A stretch of DNA of 46,293 bases, from contig NZ_BNBS01000067.1 in the NCBI RefSeq assembly GCF_014656075.1, positions 1 to 46,293 on the forward strand, read 5' to 3'. Below the pieces are notes generated by a model. That model was not told the DNA's origin, ran no database searches, and saw nothing but the letters and a program-made list of their open reading frames with translations. Origin of the DNA: Streptomyces hydrogenans (GTDB lineage Bacteria > Actinomycetota > Actinomycetes > Streptomycetales > Streptomycetaceae). The position numbers and the translations under genes were made by a program. Each line of letters opens with the position of its first letter. Positions within the stretch are counted from its first letter, which is position 1. Below, piece by piece: positions 1 through 8,785 of this stretch.

Positions 1-563
1 CCCGCGACCCGCAGGAGTTCGCGGCCGGGCACCTGCGCGGCGCGGTGAACGTGCCGGCCGACGGACGCTTCGCCGAGCAGGCGGGCACGGTCCTCGACCC
101 GGCCGACCGGCTCGTCGTCATCGCGCCCGAGCAGCGCGAGGAGGAGATCGTCACCCGGCTCGCCCGCGTCGGCTTCGACCGCGCCGAGGGCTACCTCGCC
201 GCGCCGGAGGCGGCCCTGGAGGCGCTGGCCGACGAGGTCGGCCCGGCCGGCCGGGTCACCGCCGCCCGGCTGCGGGCCGCGCTCGCCGACGAGCGCCCGC
301 CGGTCGTCGTGGACGTGCGCACCTGCGGCGAGCGGGAGGCGAACGGCTTCATCGACGCCGCCCTGCACCTCCCGCTCAACGAACTCCCCGCCCGCAGCGC
401 CGAGCTCCCCACCGACCGGCCGCTCGTCCTGCACTGCGCGGGCGGCCACCGGTCCTCCATCGCCGCCAGCCTGCTGCGCCACCGAGGCTTCGAGGACGTC
501 TCCGACATCCTCGGCGGCTACGCGGCCTGGGCGCTGACCGCGACGGAACCCGCCACCGCCTGA
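1..563 (+). CDS. Tandem rhodanese protein, 3' part (probable persulfide dioxygenase-rhodanese, CstB-like)
   Basis: The gene enters from the left edge; reading frame 3 is open from base 3, so about 186 residues are visible and the GTG at 45 is internal. The first visible residues (RDPQEF, GHLRGAVNVP) are the end of one rhodanese domain. A second complete rhodanese domain follows, with the persulfide loop CAGGHRS near the C terminus, whose Cys would carry the sulfane sulfur. Tandem rhodanese domains of this kind follow a metallo-beta-lactamase persulfide dioxygenase domain in CstB-type enzymes. That the missing N-terminal part is such a domain is inference from the neighbours (rhodanese-DUF2892, TauE and a CstR-like sensor). 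Confidence 0.8.
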   Translation, partial: RDPQEFAAGHLRGAVNVPADGRFAEQAGTVLDPADRLVVIAPEQREEEIVTRLARVGFDRAEGYLAAPEAALEALADEVGPAGRVTAARLRAALADERPPVVVDVRTCGEREANGFIDAALHLPLNELPARSAELPTDRPLVLHCAGGHRSSIAASLLRHRGFEDVSDILGGYAAWALTATEPATA

Positions 564-635
564 CGGCGCCGCCCGCCCACCGTCCCCGCCCCCCATTTCC
601 CGTCCCCCACCCCGAACGAACGGAACCACTCCCCC

Positions 636-1211
636 ATGAGCACCGCCCCCGCCTCCCTCTCCCCCGCCGTCCTGCACCGCCTCGTCCAGGAGGGCAAGGC
701 CCCGCGGCTCCTCGACGTCCGCACGCCCGGCGAGTTCCGCACGGCGCACATCCGGGGCTCGTACAACGTGCCCCTGAACACCCTGCGCGAGCACCGCGCG
801 GAACTGCTCTCGCACCTGGACGAGGAGGTCGTGCTCGTCTGCCGCTCGGGCCAGCGGGCCCGCGAGGCGGAGCAGGCCCTCGCCCAGGCCGGGCTGCCGA
901 ACCTCCGCGTCCTGGACGGCGGCATGGTCGCCTGGGAGACGGCCGGGGCGCCGGTCGAGCGCGGACCCGAGCGGTGGGACATGGAGCGCCAGGTCCGCCT
1001 CGTCGCCGGCTCGGTCGTCCTCGTCACCGGGCTCGTCGGCATCGCCGTCCCCGGCGCCCACCTCGTCGGCACGGCGATCGGCGCCGGCCTGACCTACGCG
1101 GCCCTCAGCAACTCCTGCGCCATGGGCGTGCTGCTGTCCAAGCTGCCCTACAACCGGGGCCCCCGCACCGACATCCGCACCGTCCTCGCGGAGCTGCGGA
1201 GCACTCGGTGA
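636..1211 (+). CDS. Rhodanese-DUF2892 membrane sulfurtransferase (YgaP-like)
   Basis: This is a 191-residue protein. Residues 8-105 form a rhodanese domain with LDVRTPGEF, GSYNVPL and the active-site loop CRSGQR (Cys69 as persulfide carrier). Residues 112-175 form two membrane segments of the DUF2892 type ending in SNSCAMGVLLSKLPYN, a Cys-containing motif seen in YgaP-like proteins. It probably moves sulfane sulfur at the inner face of the membrane. It lies 72 bases after the tandem-rhodanese gene, and its stop overlaps the start of the TauE gene (GTGA), so the three are likely one operon for sulfide or persulfide handling. Confidence 0.88.
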   Translation: MSTAPASLSPAVLHRLVQEGKAPRLLDVRTPGEFRTAHIRGSYNVPLNTLREHRAELLSHLDEEVVLVCRSGQRAREAEQALAQAGLPNLRVLDGGMVAWETAGAPVERGPERWDMERQVRLVAGSVVLVTGLVGIAVPGAHLVGTAIGAGLTYAALSNSCAMGVLLSKLPYNRGPRTDIRTVLAELRSTR

Positions 1212-2071
1212 CCGTCCTGATCGTGGCGGCCTCGCTGCTCGTCGGCGTCAGTCTCGGCGTCCTGGGCGGCGGGGGCTCCATCCTCACGGTGCCGATCCTG
1301 GTCTACCTCGCCGGGCAGGACCCCAAGGAGGCGATCGCGACCTCCCTGTTCGTCGTGGGCGCCACCAGCCTCGCCGCCCTCGTCCCGCACGCCCGCGCCC
1401 ACCGGGTGCGGTGGCGGACCGGCCTGCTCTTCGGCGCGTTCAGCATGGCGGGCGCCTACGGCGGCGGACGCCTCGCCGAGTACGTCCCCGGCACCGCCCT
1501 GCTCATCGCCTTCGCGCTGATGATGCTCGCCACGGCCTTCGCGATGCTGCGCCGCCCCCGGACCGCCCGCGAGCCGAAGGCCCGCCGCGGCGAACTGCCG
1601 GTGAAGCACGTCGCGGCCGAAGGCCTGGCGGTGGGCGCGGTGACCGGTCTGGTCGGCTCCGGCGGCGGCTTCCTCGTCGTCCCGGCGCTCGCCCTCCTGG
1701 GCGGTCTGCCCATGGGGGTCGCCGTCGGCACCTCGCTGCTGGTCATCGCCATGAACTCGTTCGCCGGCCTGGCCGGACACCTCTCGGGCGTCTCCCTGGA
1801 CTGGGGCCTCGCCCTGACCGTCACCGCGGCGGCCGTCCTCGGCAGCCTGGCCGGCGGTCGCGTGGCCGGCCGGATCCCGCAGCAGGTCCTGCGCAGGGCG
1901 TTCGGCTGGTTCGTCGTCGCGATGGGGGTCTTCGTCCTCGGCCGGCAGCTCGGCCCCGGCGTCTGGGCCCACCCCGTCACCTGGGCGGTCCTGGGCGCCG
2001 CGGGGGCGGGGGCGGTGGCCGTCGGGGTCGTCCGGCGGGCCCGGGGCCGCGCCGTGGCGGCCCGCGAGTAG
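1208..2071 (+). CDS. TauE/SafE family sulfite/organosulfur exporter
   Basis: This 287-residue polytopic membrane protein has about eight hydrophobic segments. The N-terminal half carries GVSLGVLGGGGSILTVPIL and the second half repeats the pattern as GAVTGLVGSGGGFLVVPAL, the internal duplication typical of the TauE/SafE (DUF81) family. The frame is open further upstream, but GTG at 1208 gives a hydrophobic N terminus matching the family and overlaps the previous stop by four bases, implying translational coupling. In cst-type operons this family is thought to export sulfite or related sulfur species made by persulfide oxidation. The exact substrate cannot be read from the sequence. Confidence 0.88.
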   Translation: MTVLIVAASLLVGVSLGVLGGGGSILTVPILVYLAGQDPKEAIATSLFVVGATSLAALVPHARAHRVRWRTGLLFGAFSMAGAYGGGRLAEYVPGTALLIAFALMMLATAFAMLRRPRTAREPKARRGELPVKHVAAEGLAVGAVTGLVGSGGGFLVVPALALLGGLPMGVAVGTSLLVIAMNSFAGLAGHLSGVSLDWGLALTVTAAAVLGSLAGGRVAGRIPQQVLRRAFGWFVVAMGVFVLGRQLGPGVWAHPVTWAVLGAAGAGAVAVGVVRRARGRAVAARE

Positions 2072-2095
2072 CCCCCACCGACACTGTCCGATTTA

Positions 2096-2111
2096 ATACC
2101 CTAGGGGGTAT
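2096..2111. promoter_or_regulatory. CsoR/CstR-type operator
   Basis: ATACCCTAGGGGGTAT has perfect ATACCC/GGGTAT arms around a 4-base centre. It ends 36 bases before the sensor start codon. AT-flanked G-tract palindromes of this form are the known operators of the CsoR/CstR family, so this is probably an autoregulatory site. A Shine-Dalgarno AAGGAGG lies at 2135-2141. Confidence 0.8.
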
Positions 2112-2147
2112 CATGGGGCCGGGGGTGAGACACGAAGGAGGACTGCC

Positions 2148-2414
2148 GTGCAGGTCGACGAAGAGGCGATGGCGCCGGTGCTCAACCGGCTGCGGCGCGC
2201 CCAGGGCCAGCTGGCCGGCGTGATCGCCATGGTCGAGGCGGGCCGCGACTGCAAGGACGTGGTGACGCAGCTGGCCGCCGTCTCCCGGGCCCTGGACCGG
2301 GCAGGGTTCAAGATCGTCGCCAGTGGGATGCGGCAGTGCCTGTCCGACGCCTCGGCCGACACCCCGCCCATGACCGAGGCGGAGCTGGAGAAGCTCTTCC
2401 TGGCCCTGGCCTGA
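2148..2414 (+). CDS. CsoR/FrmR-family sensor repressor, probably persulfide-sensing (CstR-like)
   Basis: This is an 88-residue all-helical repressor with the family N terminus (VLNRLRRAQGQLAGVIAMVE). It keeps two cysteines, Cys35 and Cys64, spaced like C36/C65 of copper-sensing CsoR. The histidine that precedes the second Cys by four residues in copper sensors is Gly60 here (SGMRQC). Loss of the metal-ligand His with retention of both Cys is the pattern of CstR, which forms di- to tetrasulfide links when persulfides rise. The sulfur genes just upstream support this. The GTG start has a strong AAGGAGG Shine-Dalgarno and a palindromic operator in front. Confidence 0.85.
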   Translation: MQVDEEAMAPVLNRLRRAQGQLAGVIAMVEAGRDCKDVVTQLAAVSRALDRAGFKIVASGMRQCLSDASADTPPMTEAELEKLFLALA

Positions 2415-2415
2415 A

Positions 2416-2461
2416 CCCCGTCGCGAGGGCCCCGGAGACGCCCGGCGCCCTCGCGACGGGG
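2416..2461 (+). terminator. Strong hairpin terminator after the CstR-like gene
   Basis: The arms 2416-2430 and 2447-2461 are perfectly complementary over 15 bp (CCCCGTCGCGAGGGC) around a 16-base loop. The hairpin begins two bases after the stop codon. No T tract follows, as is usual for actinomycete terminators. Confidence 0.8.
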
Positions 2462-2482
2462 TCCGGCGGCGGCCGCGCCTCC

Positions 2483-2510
2483 TATGCTGACCTGGTACGG
2501 AATCACCAGG
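2483..2510 (+). promoter_or_regulatory. TetR gene promoter -10 and inverted-repeat operator
   Basis: A -10-like TATGCT lies at 2483-2488. It is followed by the inverted repeat CCTGGT (2491-2496) / ACCAGG (2505-2510) with an 8-base spacer, placed over the expected transcription start and upstream of the TetR gene at 2548. The position suits autorepression. No clear -35 was found. Confidence 0.5.
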
Positions 2511-2547
2511 CCACGGATGGCACGCGACCAAAGGGGCACCCCGCTCG

Positions 2548-3138
2548 ATGAGCCCGAAGCAGCAGCGCGGAGAAGTCACCGTCGAGCGCGTCCTCGACGC
2601 CGCGCTCGACCTCTACGCGCGCGAGGGGGAGGCGGGTCTCACCGTCGCCGCCCTGACCCGGCTGAGCGGCGTCAGCACCGGCAGCGTCTACCACCACTTC
2701 GGCAACCTCCACGGAGTGATCAGCGCCCTCGCCCTGCGCTGGCTCGGGCGCCTCGTCGGCGAGCTCTCCACCGCCCTGACCGCCCACCAGGACGCGCGCT
2801 CCGGCATCGAAGCGGTCATCCACACCTACCTGGACTTCGTCCGCACCCAGCCGGCCGCCGCCCGCCTCCTGCACTCCCCCTTCGCGGACCAGGAGGGCAC
2901 GGCGCGCGCCGCCGAGATCCGGGACAACCAGGAGGCCCGGCTCACCCCGATCGAGCACTGGCTCGACGGCCACCGCAAGGCCGGCGAGCTGGCCGACCTC
3001 CCGACGCCCGTCATCGAGACCCTCGTCCTCGGCCCGGTCATCGGCCTGGCCCGCCGCTGGCTCACCCTCGGCGACGTCGACCTCGAAGAGGCCATCCGCC
3101 TGCTCCCCGACCGGATCTGGCGCTCGGTCAGCCCCTGA
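2548..3138 (+). CDS. TetR family transcriptional regulator
   Basis: This is a 196-residue protein. Residues 8-55 form a TetR helix-turn-helix domain (VLDAALDLYAREGEAGLTVAALTR, then GVSTGSVYHHFGNLHG, the recognition helix with the family YHHF motif). The remaining roughly 140 residues are the helical ligand-binding and dimerisation domain; the ligand is unknown. An AAAGGGG ribosome site lies about 12 bases before the ATG. The gene is convergent with the BCCT transporter gene, 12 bases apart, so a regulatory link is possible but not shown. The short inverted repeat at 2491-2510 is a candidate own operator. Confidence 0.9.
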   Translation: MSPKQQRGEVTVERVLDAALDLYAREGEAGLTVAALTRLSGVSTGSVYHHFGNLHGVISALALRWLGRLVGELSTALTAHQDARSGIEAVIHTYLDFVRTQPAAARLLHSPFADQEGTARAAEIRDNQEARLTPIEHWLDGHRKAGELADLPTPVIETLVLGPVIGLARRWLTLGDVDLEEAIRLLPDRIWRSVSP

Positions 3139-3150
3139 CGGGCGGCGGAG

Positions 3151-4947
3151 TCACCGGGGGCCGGGCGCCGCGGGCCCGCCCGGCGCGACCGGGGCGGTTC
3201 CGTCGGCGGGGCCGTCCGTGGCACCGTCGGCGGCGCCCGGGCCGATGCGCAGCTCGAAGTCGCCGTCGTACTTCTCGTGCCCGGCGATCACCGCGACCCC
3301 GACGACCTCCTCGCCGACCTGGCCGCGCACGATCAGCGGGTCCTCGCGCAGGTCCCGCATCAGCGCCACGCACATGCCGATCATCACCAGCACGAACGGG
3401 GCGGCGACCAGGATCGTCAGGTTCTGCAGGCCCGCCAGGGCGTCGCCCTGCCCGTCGCCGATGAGCAGCATGATCGCGGCGACGGCCCCCGTCACCACGC
3501 CCCAGAAGATCACCACCGGACGGGTCGGCTCCATCGCCCCGCGCTGGGACAGGGTGCCCATGACGATGGAGGCCGCGTCCGCGCCGGAGACGAAGAAGAT
3601 GCCGACGAGGACCATCACGAGCAGGCTCATCACCCCCGTCAGCGGGAACTCCTGGAGCAGCCCGAAGAGCTGCCCCTCCGGGGTCGTCTCGCCGCTGAGC
3701 TCACCCTGCTCGCTCAGCCGCATCGCGGTGCCGCCGAAGATCGCGAACCAGACCAGGCTGACCGTGCTCGGCACCAGGATGACGCCGCCGATGAACTGGC
3801 GGATCGTCCGGCCCCGGCTGATGCGGGCGATGAACATGCCGACGAAGGGCGTCCACGAGATCCACCACGCCCAGTAGAAGACGGTCCAGCTGCCGAGCCA
3901 GCCGTGGATGTCGTCACCGCTGGTGGCCTCGGTGCGGCCGGCCAGCTGGGGCAGGTCGCCGATGTACGCGGCGATGGAGGTCGGCAGCAGGTCGAGGACG
4001 ATGATCGTGGGGCCCGCGACGAACACGAAGACGGCGAGCAGCAGCGCCAGCACCATGTTGATGTTGGAGAGCCACTGGATGCCCTTCTCCACGCCGGAGA
4101 CGGCCGACAGCACGAAGGCCACGGTCAGCACGGCGATGATGGCGACGAGCAGACCGGTGCCGGCCTTCTCCATCCAGCCCAGCTCCTCCACGCCGCTGCC
4201 GATCTGGAGCGCGCCAAGGCCCAGCGAGGCGGCCGAGCCGAAGAGGGTGGCGAAGATGGCGAGGATGTCGATGACCCGTCCGGGGCCGCCGAGCGCCCGG
4301 CGCTCGCCCATCAGCGGCACGAAGACGGCGCTGATGGTCTGGCGGCGCCGGCGGCGGAAGGTCGAGTAGGCGATGGCCAGGCCGACGACGGCGTAGATCG
4401 CCCACGGGTGGAGCGTCCAGTGGAACAGCGTGGTGGCCATCGCCGTCTCCATCCGCTCGGCGGAGTCCGCCGGGGACGTGCCGGGCGGCGGGGTGCCGTA
4501 GTGGGCGAGCGGCTCGCTCACGCCGTAGAACATCAGACCGATGCCCATGCCCGCGCTGAACATCATGGCGATCCAGGAGACCGTGCGGAACTCCGGGCCC
4601 TCGCCCTCCTGCCCGAGGGTGATCCGTCCGTACCGGCTGATCGCCAGCCACAGCGCGAAGACGACGAAGCCGGAGGCGGCCAGCATGAACGCCCAGCCGC
4701 CGTCCCGGATCAGCCCGTCGAGGAGGCTGCTGGAGACCGACTCCAGGCTGTCCGTGGCCGTCGCGCCCCAGACGACGAACGCCAGGGTGAGCACGGCGGT
4801 GACGCCGAAGACGATCGGGTCGGTGCGGGCGGGATGGCGGTGACCGTGATCGGGCAGATCCGCCGTCACCCTGCGCGCGCCCCGCCCGGGCCCGCCCTTG
4901 CCTCCGCCGTCCCGCCCGTCGCCCGGACCCTGTCCGACCTCTGCCAT
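3151..4947 (-). CDS. BCCT family betaine/choline/carnitine transporter
   Basis: This 598-residue protein has about twelve membrane segments. It shows the BCCT glycine-rich substrate and sodium motif GMGIGLMFYGVSEP (about 133-146) and the signature WAWWISWTPFVGMFIARISRG (about 359-379), including the tryptophans of the substrate cage. The glycine at the BetP Gly153-like position fits a sodium-coupled betaine-type transporter rather than a proton-coupled choline variant, but that is inference. The N-terminal roughly 40 residues are Gly-rich and the C terminus is an acidic, Pro/Ala-rich cytoplasmic tail, the part that senses osmotic stress in BetP. The ATG is preceded by AGGAAAAGGGG. A palindrome lies just upstream at 4972-4992. 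Confidence 0.92.
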   Translation of the reverse strand: MAEVGQGPGDGRDGGGKGGPGRGARRVTADLPDHGHRHPARTDPIVFGVTAVLTLAFVVWGATATDSLESVSSSLLDGLIRDGGWAFMLAASGFVVFALWLAISRYGRITLGQEGEGPEFRTVSWIAMMFSAGMGIGLMFYGVSEPLAHYGTPPPGTSPADSAERMETAMATTLFHWTLHPWAIYAVVGLAIAYSTFRRRRRQTISAVFVPLMGERRALGGPGRVIDILAIFATLFGSAASLGLGALQIGSGVEELGWMEKAGTGLLVAIIAVLTVAFVLSAVSGVEKGIQWLSNINMVLALLLAVFVFVAGPTIIVLDLLPTSIAAYIGDLPQLAGRTEATSGDDIHGWLGSWTVFYWAWWISWTPFVGMFIARISRGRTIRQFIGGVILVPSTVSLVWFAIFGGTAMRLSEQGELSGETTPEGQLFGLLQEFPLTGVMSLLVMVLVGIFFVSGADAASIVMGTLSQRGAMEPTRPVVIFWGVVTGAVAAIMLLIGDGQGDALAGLQNLTILVAAPFVLVMIGMCVALMRDLREDPLIVRGQVGEEVVGVAVIAGHEKYDGDFELRIGPGAADGATDGPADGTAPVAPGGPAAPGPR

Positions 4948-4971
4948 CTATAGCCCCTTTTCCTGCCAAAC

Positions 4972-4992
4972 GGGACATACGACTCATGTCCC
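4972..4992. promoter_or_regulatory. Palindrome upstream of BCCT transporter
   Basis: GGGACAT (4972-4978) and ATGTCCC (4986-4992) are perfect 7-bp arms with a 7-base spacer, 25 bases before the transporter start codon. Position and form suit a repressor operator, possibly of the TetR protein at the far end of the transporter gene. The regulator is not proven. Confidence 0.55.
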
Positions 4993-5062
4993 CCTAAGGC
5001 AGTACCACAGGCGGGGCGTACTCGGTGGACCAACAGGCCGGGCGGAGGCGGATCCCCGAAGG

Positions 5063-8000
5063 TCAGTTCCGGGCCGTCAGCTCCGTGAGGTCGGTGAGGA
5101 GTTCGGAGACGGTGACCGGGTCGAGGTCGGCGAAGCGCAGCGGATGGGCGCGGCTCGGCCGGTGGTCGCCGGGATGGGTGTCGAGCCAGACCGTGTCGAG
5201 GGTCTGGTCGGGGAACTCGTCGAGCATGCCGACGGCGATGCCCGGTTCCAGCTGGACGACCAGGTGGCACTCGGGGCCGAGGCGCCGGTGGAACCAGCGC
5301 TCGACGCCGGCGTCCTGCGGGATGCCGCGCTCCCAGCCGCGCTTCTGGAGTCCGAGGAGCCGGCCGACCGGGACGGTGACGCCCTCGAAGCGGGTGAGGC
5401 GGGCGCCGGCCGCCTCCCGCTCGGTGGTGGCGTGGACCTGCCTGCGGAGCTGCGGGAAGGGCTGGACGATCTCGTGGTCGGCGAGGAGCTCGGACCAGAC
5501 GTCGGTCCGGCCCGGGAAGCGCAGGGGGTGCGGCAGGCCGACCGTCGCGTCGTCGTCGACGGTCACCAGCGCGCCGCGGGCGTCGACGCAGCCCCGGCCC
5601 TCGGCGATCCGGAAGGCGGTGGCGGCGCCGTCCCGGGCGACGCTCCAGACGAGGCGGCGCGCGAGGTGCCGGACGAGGGGGTGCTCGACGAACAGCTGCC
5701 GGAACTCGGCGCCGGTCCAGGAACGGCCGTCGACCATGGCGGCCTCCAGACGGCGGACCTGGTCGGCGGCGAGGGCGCGGACCTCCTTCTTGAGCGCCAG
5801 GTAGCGCTTGCGCTCGGCGGTGGCCAGCTCCGTCTCGTCGCGGGCGCCGGGCTTGGGGAGGTCCTTGAGGCGGCGGCCCTCGGCGTCGCGGACGTACGGC
5901 TCGAGGGCCTCGTCGAAGCCGACGGAGAAGAGACGGGTGCCGTAGTCGACGACGGTGGAGCCGTCGGCGTCCAGGCCGAGGTCGGGCACCAGCCGGTCCG
6001 CGAGCTGCTCGCCGGTGAGGCCGAGCCCCTCGGCGACCTCGGCGATCTTCTCCTGGGCGCGCTGCCTGAGCGCCTTGAAGCGGACGCGCTGGGAGATGCC
6101 GTGGAGGTGGAGGAGCGCGCTGTCGGTGCCGACGGCGGCGAGCACGTCGAGCCCTTCGACGGCCCGGTGGTGGGCCCCCTCGCCGGGCCAGGAACGGATC
6201 ACGGGGGCGAGGGCGCGGACGGTGTCGTCGTCGCCGAACCAGCCGAGTGCGTGCAGCGTCCACGCCTCCTTGGGCGGCATCCCGACGATCCGCCACTCCT
6301 CGAAGAGGCCCCAGGCGAAGCCGGCCAGCGACTCCGGGGTGCACAGCTCCCGGACCTCGGCGAGGCCGGGGTAGGGGGCGCCCGGCCGAGAGACGGAGAC
6401 CATGGTGAGCAGGTGGGAGACGGCGGACACCGGCAGCGTGGCACCGGTCCGCAGCCGGATCCGGGGCAGCACGCGGGGATCGCACCACGCCGGGGCCTGC
6501 GGCATCCGGGCCGGCAGCGCGGAGACCAGCGGGTCGGTGGCGAGCAGTTCGTCGACGGCCCGGCCGGTCTCCTCGCCGTACTCCGCGGCGGCGGTACGGA
6601 CGCCCTCGGGGCCCTGCGCGGCGACGAGGGCCCGGAGGGCGCCCTCGGCGGCGGTCCGCTCGGGACCCGCCGCGCCGACGGCGTCGGGGACGAGGAGCCG
6701 GGCCGCGTCGGCGCCGTGCCGGAGCAGCCAGGTGCGGGCGGTGCGCCCGGCGGTCTTGAGGCGGAGCAGCCAGCTCGCCATCAGCCGGGCGACCCGGACG
6801 TCGAGGTACGGCAGCAGCACCTCGGCCATGGGGGCGGGGTGGAGCGGGGCCATGCGGAGGATCGGCGGCAGGGCGGCCGCCTCGTGGGCGGCGACGAGCG
6901 GCTTGAAGACCTCGGCGCCGTCGTAGCAGTACTCCGTGCCGTCCCAGTCGGCGAGGAAGGGGCGGACCCGCTCGGCGGGACCGTTCACGAGGACGCCGAC
7001 GGTGTGCCAGTGGTGCAGGCGCCCGTCGAGGAGCTTGTCGACCAGCACGTCCAAGGGCTCGTACGGCTGCCAGCCGGTCACCCAGGACTCGGCGGTGGCC
7101 CAGGTCCGCCGCTCCCCCTCGCGCCAGACGAGCCGGGTGCCGGAGGGCGCCACGGGGCCGGTGACGACCACGGGCCTGGCGGCCGGGCGCCGCACGGTCC
7201 ACGGGGGACGGGCGAGGAGGGCGGGGAGGTCGGCCGGGGCGGCGTCGTGCGTGGTGTCCTGGGCGCGGGTCAGCGGCTCGACGATCCCGGCGGCCTCGGC
7301 GGGCAGTTCGGGCAGCACGGCGAGGGCGAGCGCGCGGTGGGCGGCGACGTGCCCGGCGAGCATCCGGCGGACCAGCGGCCCCTCGGGCGTGTCCGCGCGG
7401 GCGGCGAGGGCGAGCAGCCGGAGGGCGCGGGCGGGGAAGCGGCGGGCGGCGGCGGCCAGTTCGACGCGGACGTGCTTGTCGCCGACCCGGTCGAGGAGGG
7501 CCTGGAACGCCTCGTCGGAGGGGAGGTGGGCGAGGGCGGCGGCGAGGGCCTTGAGGTCGTCGGTGCCGAGGTACGGCCGGTCGGTCTCGGCGATGAGGAA
7601 GGGCGCCATCGCGGTGCCCGCGCCGTCCGCGACGGTGGCGATGGCGGTCGCGGTCCAGCCGCGCCAGCCGAGGTCGGCGCGCCCGCCGTAGGCGGCGGTC
7701 TGCTCGGCGGTGACGCAGCAGACGAGCAGGGTGCGCACCCAGTTCTGGAGGTGCTCGCGGAGGTCCGGGTCGGCCAGGCACTCGTCGGTCCAGGCCCGTT
7801 CGGTGGGCACCAGGTAGGAGACGGCGACGCGGCGGCGGGGCGTGGTGCGGTGGCGGGCGAGGGCGGCGACGGCCGCGGCGTAGGTGGCGTCGTCGGTGAC
7901 GGCGAGGAGCGCGCGGACCCGGTCGAGGGCGTCGAGGGACGCGCCGCCCTCGCTCCTGGTGTTCTCGACGGCCCGGTCGATCCCGCACGCCTCGCCGCCC

Positions 8001-8722
8001 CCCGCGCCCTGCCCCCGGATGCGGCGGCATTCGAGGAGTTCGACGGCGGCGACGGCGGCGAAGGGCAGCCCGTGCGCGAGGGTCCAGGCGTCGGCGGCGA
8101 CGCTCCGCCCGGCCTCCGGGGGAAGCAGGGCGGTGAGGACGGCGGCGCCGACGGGGTCGGGGCTGCCGGCGTCGTGCGCGCGGGCGGCCTCGACGAGGTC
8201 GGCGTCGCTGCGGTCGGCGTCGAGGGAGCGGTCGACCTCGGCGGCGAAGCGGGCGCGCCACTCGGCGAGGCGGGCGGGCGCCCCGGCGTCGGGACGGGGG
8301 TCCGGGACGGGGGTGCCGCCGCGACGCGGCCGGAGGTTCCGCTTCCACGCCTCGGGCAGCACGAAGGTCGACTCGTCGGGCCGGACGGCGGAGGTCTCGG
8401 TCACCTGTTCCAGGGGGAGTTCGGCGGCGGGCACGCCCCCGGGGGCCCCGGAGGCGGCCGCGGCCCGGGACGCGGAGGCGGCTCCGGACCGGGGCGCGGG
8501 GACCGGAGCGGGACCGGAAGCGGTGGCGACGTAGCCCTTCCGCTCCTTCTCGCCGACGGCCCTCACCAGGTACGCCTCGGCCTGCGCGGGCGTGCCGAAC
8601 TCCTTGACGCGGGTCTGCCCGGCCGCGCCGATCCGCCCGAACCGGACGGTCACCGAGGCGCCTTCGGCTCCGGCCTCCCAGAACTTCCCCGCGCCGTCCC
8701 CGGCGTGCTCCCAGCGGCGCAC
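5063..8722 (-). CDS. WGR domain-DUF4132 domain protein
   Basis: This is a 1219-residue protein. The reading frame is open further upstream, but the GTG at 8722-8720 gives the typical N terminus RRWEHAGDGAGKFWE and has GGGAGGGG directly before it, so that start was chosen. Residues 1-75 are a WGR domain (RRWE, KFWE, VTVRFGRIG, GQTRVKEF, AEAYLVRAVGEKERKGY), a fold found in PARPs and bacterial regulators. The middle is a long alpha-helical, HEAT-like Ala/Leu-rich region. The C-terminal roughly 250 residues match DUF4132 (RRLEAAMVDGRSWTGAEFRQ, then FTR-type motifs to the end). The molecular function is unknown. There are no membrane segments or signal peptide, so it is probably cytoplasmic. Confidence 0.85.
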   Translation of the reverse strand: MRRWEHAGDGAGKFWEAGAEGASVTVRFGRIGAAGQTRVKEFGTPAQAEAYLVRAVGEKERKGYVATASGPAPVPAPRSGAASASRAAAASGAPGGVPAAELPLEQVTETSAVRPDESTFVLPEAWKRNLRPRRGGTPVPDPRPDAGAPARLAEWRARFAAEVDRSLDADRSDADLVEAARAHDAGSPDPVGAAVLTALLPPEAGRSVAADAWTLAHGLPFAAVAAVELLECRRIRGQGAGGGEACGIDRAVENTRSEGGASLDALDRVRALLAVTDDATYAAAVAALARHRTTPRRRVAVSYLVPTERAWTDECLADPDLREHLQNWVRTLLVCCVTAEQTAAYGGRADLGWRGWTATAIATVADGAGTAMAPFLIAETDRPYLGTDDLKALAAALAHLPSDEAFQALLDRVGDKHVRVELAAAARRFPARALRLLALAARADTPEGPLVRRMLAGHVAAHRALALAVLPELPAEAAGIVEPLTRAQDTTHDAAPADLPALLARPPWTVRRPAARPVVVTGPVAPSGTRLVWREGERRTWATAESWVTGWQPYEPLDVLVDKLLDGRLHHWHTVGVLVNGPAERVRPFLADWDGTEYCYDGAEVFKPLVAAHEAAALPPILRMAPLHPAPMAEVLLPYLDVRVARLMASWLLRLKTAGRTARTWLLRHGADAARLLVPDAVGAAGPERTAAEGALRALVAAQGPEGVRTAAAEYGEETGRAVDELLATDPLVSALPARMPQAPAWCDPRVLPRIRLRTGATLPVSAVSHLLTMVSVSRPGAPYPGLAEVRELCTPESLAGFAWGLFEEWRIVGMPPKEAWTLHALGWFGDDDTVRALAPVIRSWPGEGAHHRAVEGLDVLAAVGTDSALLHLHGISQRVRFKALRQRAQEKIAEVAEGLGLTGEQLADRLVPDLGLDADGSTVVDYGTRLFSVGFDEALEPYVRDAEGRRLKDLPKPGARDETELATAERKRYLALKKEVRALAADQVRRLEAAMVDGRSWTGAEFRQLFVEHPLVRHLARRLVWSVARDGAATAFRIAEGRGCVDARGALVTVDDDATVGLPHPLRFPGRTDVWSELLADHEIVQPFPQLRRQVHATTEREAAGARLTRFEGVTVPVGRLLGLQKRGWERGIPQDAGVERWFHRRLGPECHLVVQLEPGIAVGMLDEFPDQTLDTVWLDTHPGDHRPSRAHPLRFADLDPVTVSELLTDLTELTARN

Positions 8723-8785
8723 GGCCCCTCCCGCATGTAACTCGTCCGAATGGCTGCTCCGCACAGTAGCGGGGGCGACCGACAA

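Noticed and set aside
974..1207. Upstream extension of the TauE frame
   Set aside because: It overlaps the rhodanese-DUF2892 gene and is Arg/His-rich. GTG at 1208 begins the hydrophobic family sequence.
4898..8740. Very long open frame on the plus strand opposite DUF4132
   Set aside because: It is low-complexity Gly/Glu/Ala/Arg sequence produced by GC-rich codon bias antisense to a gene with clear WGR and DUF4132 features.
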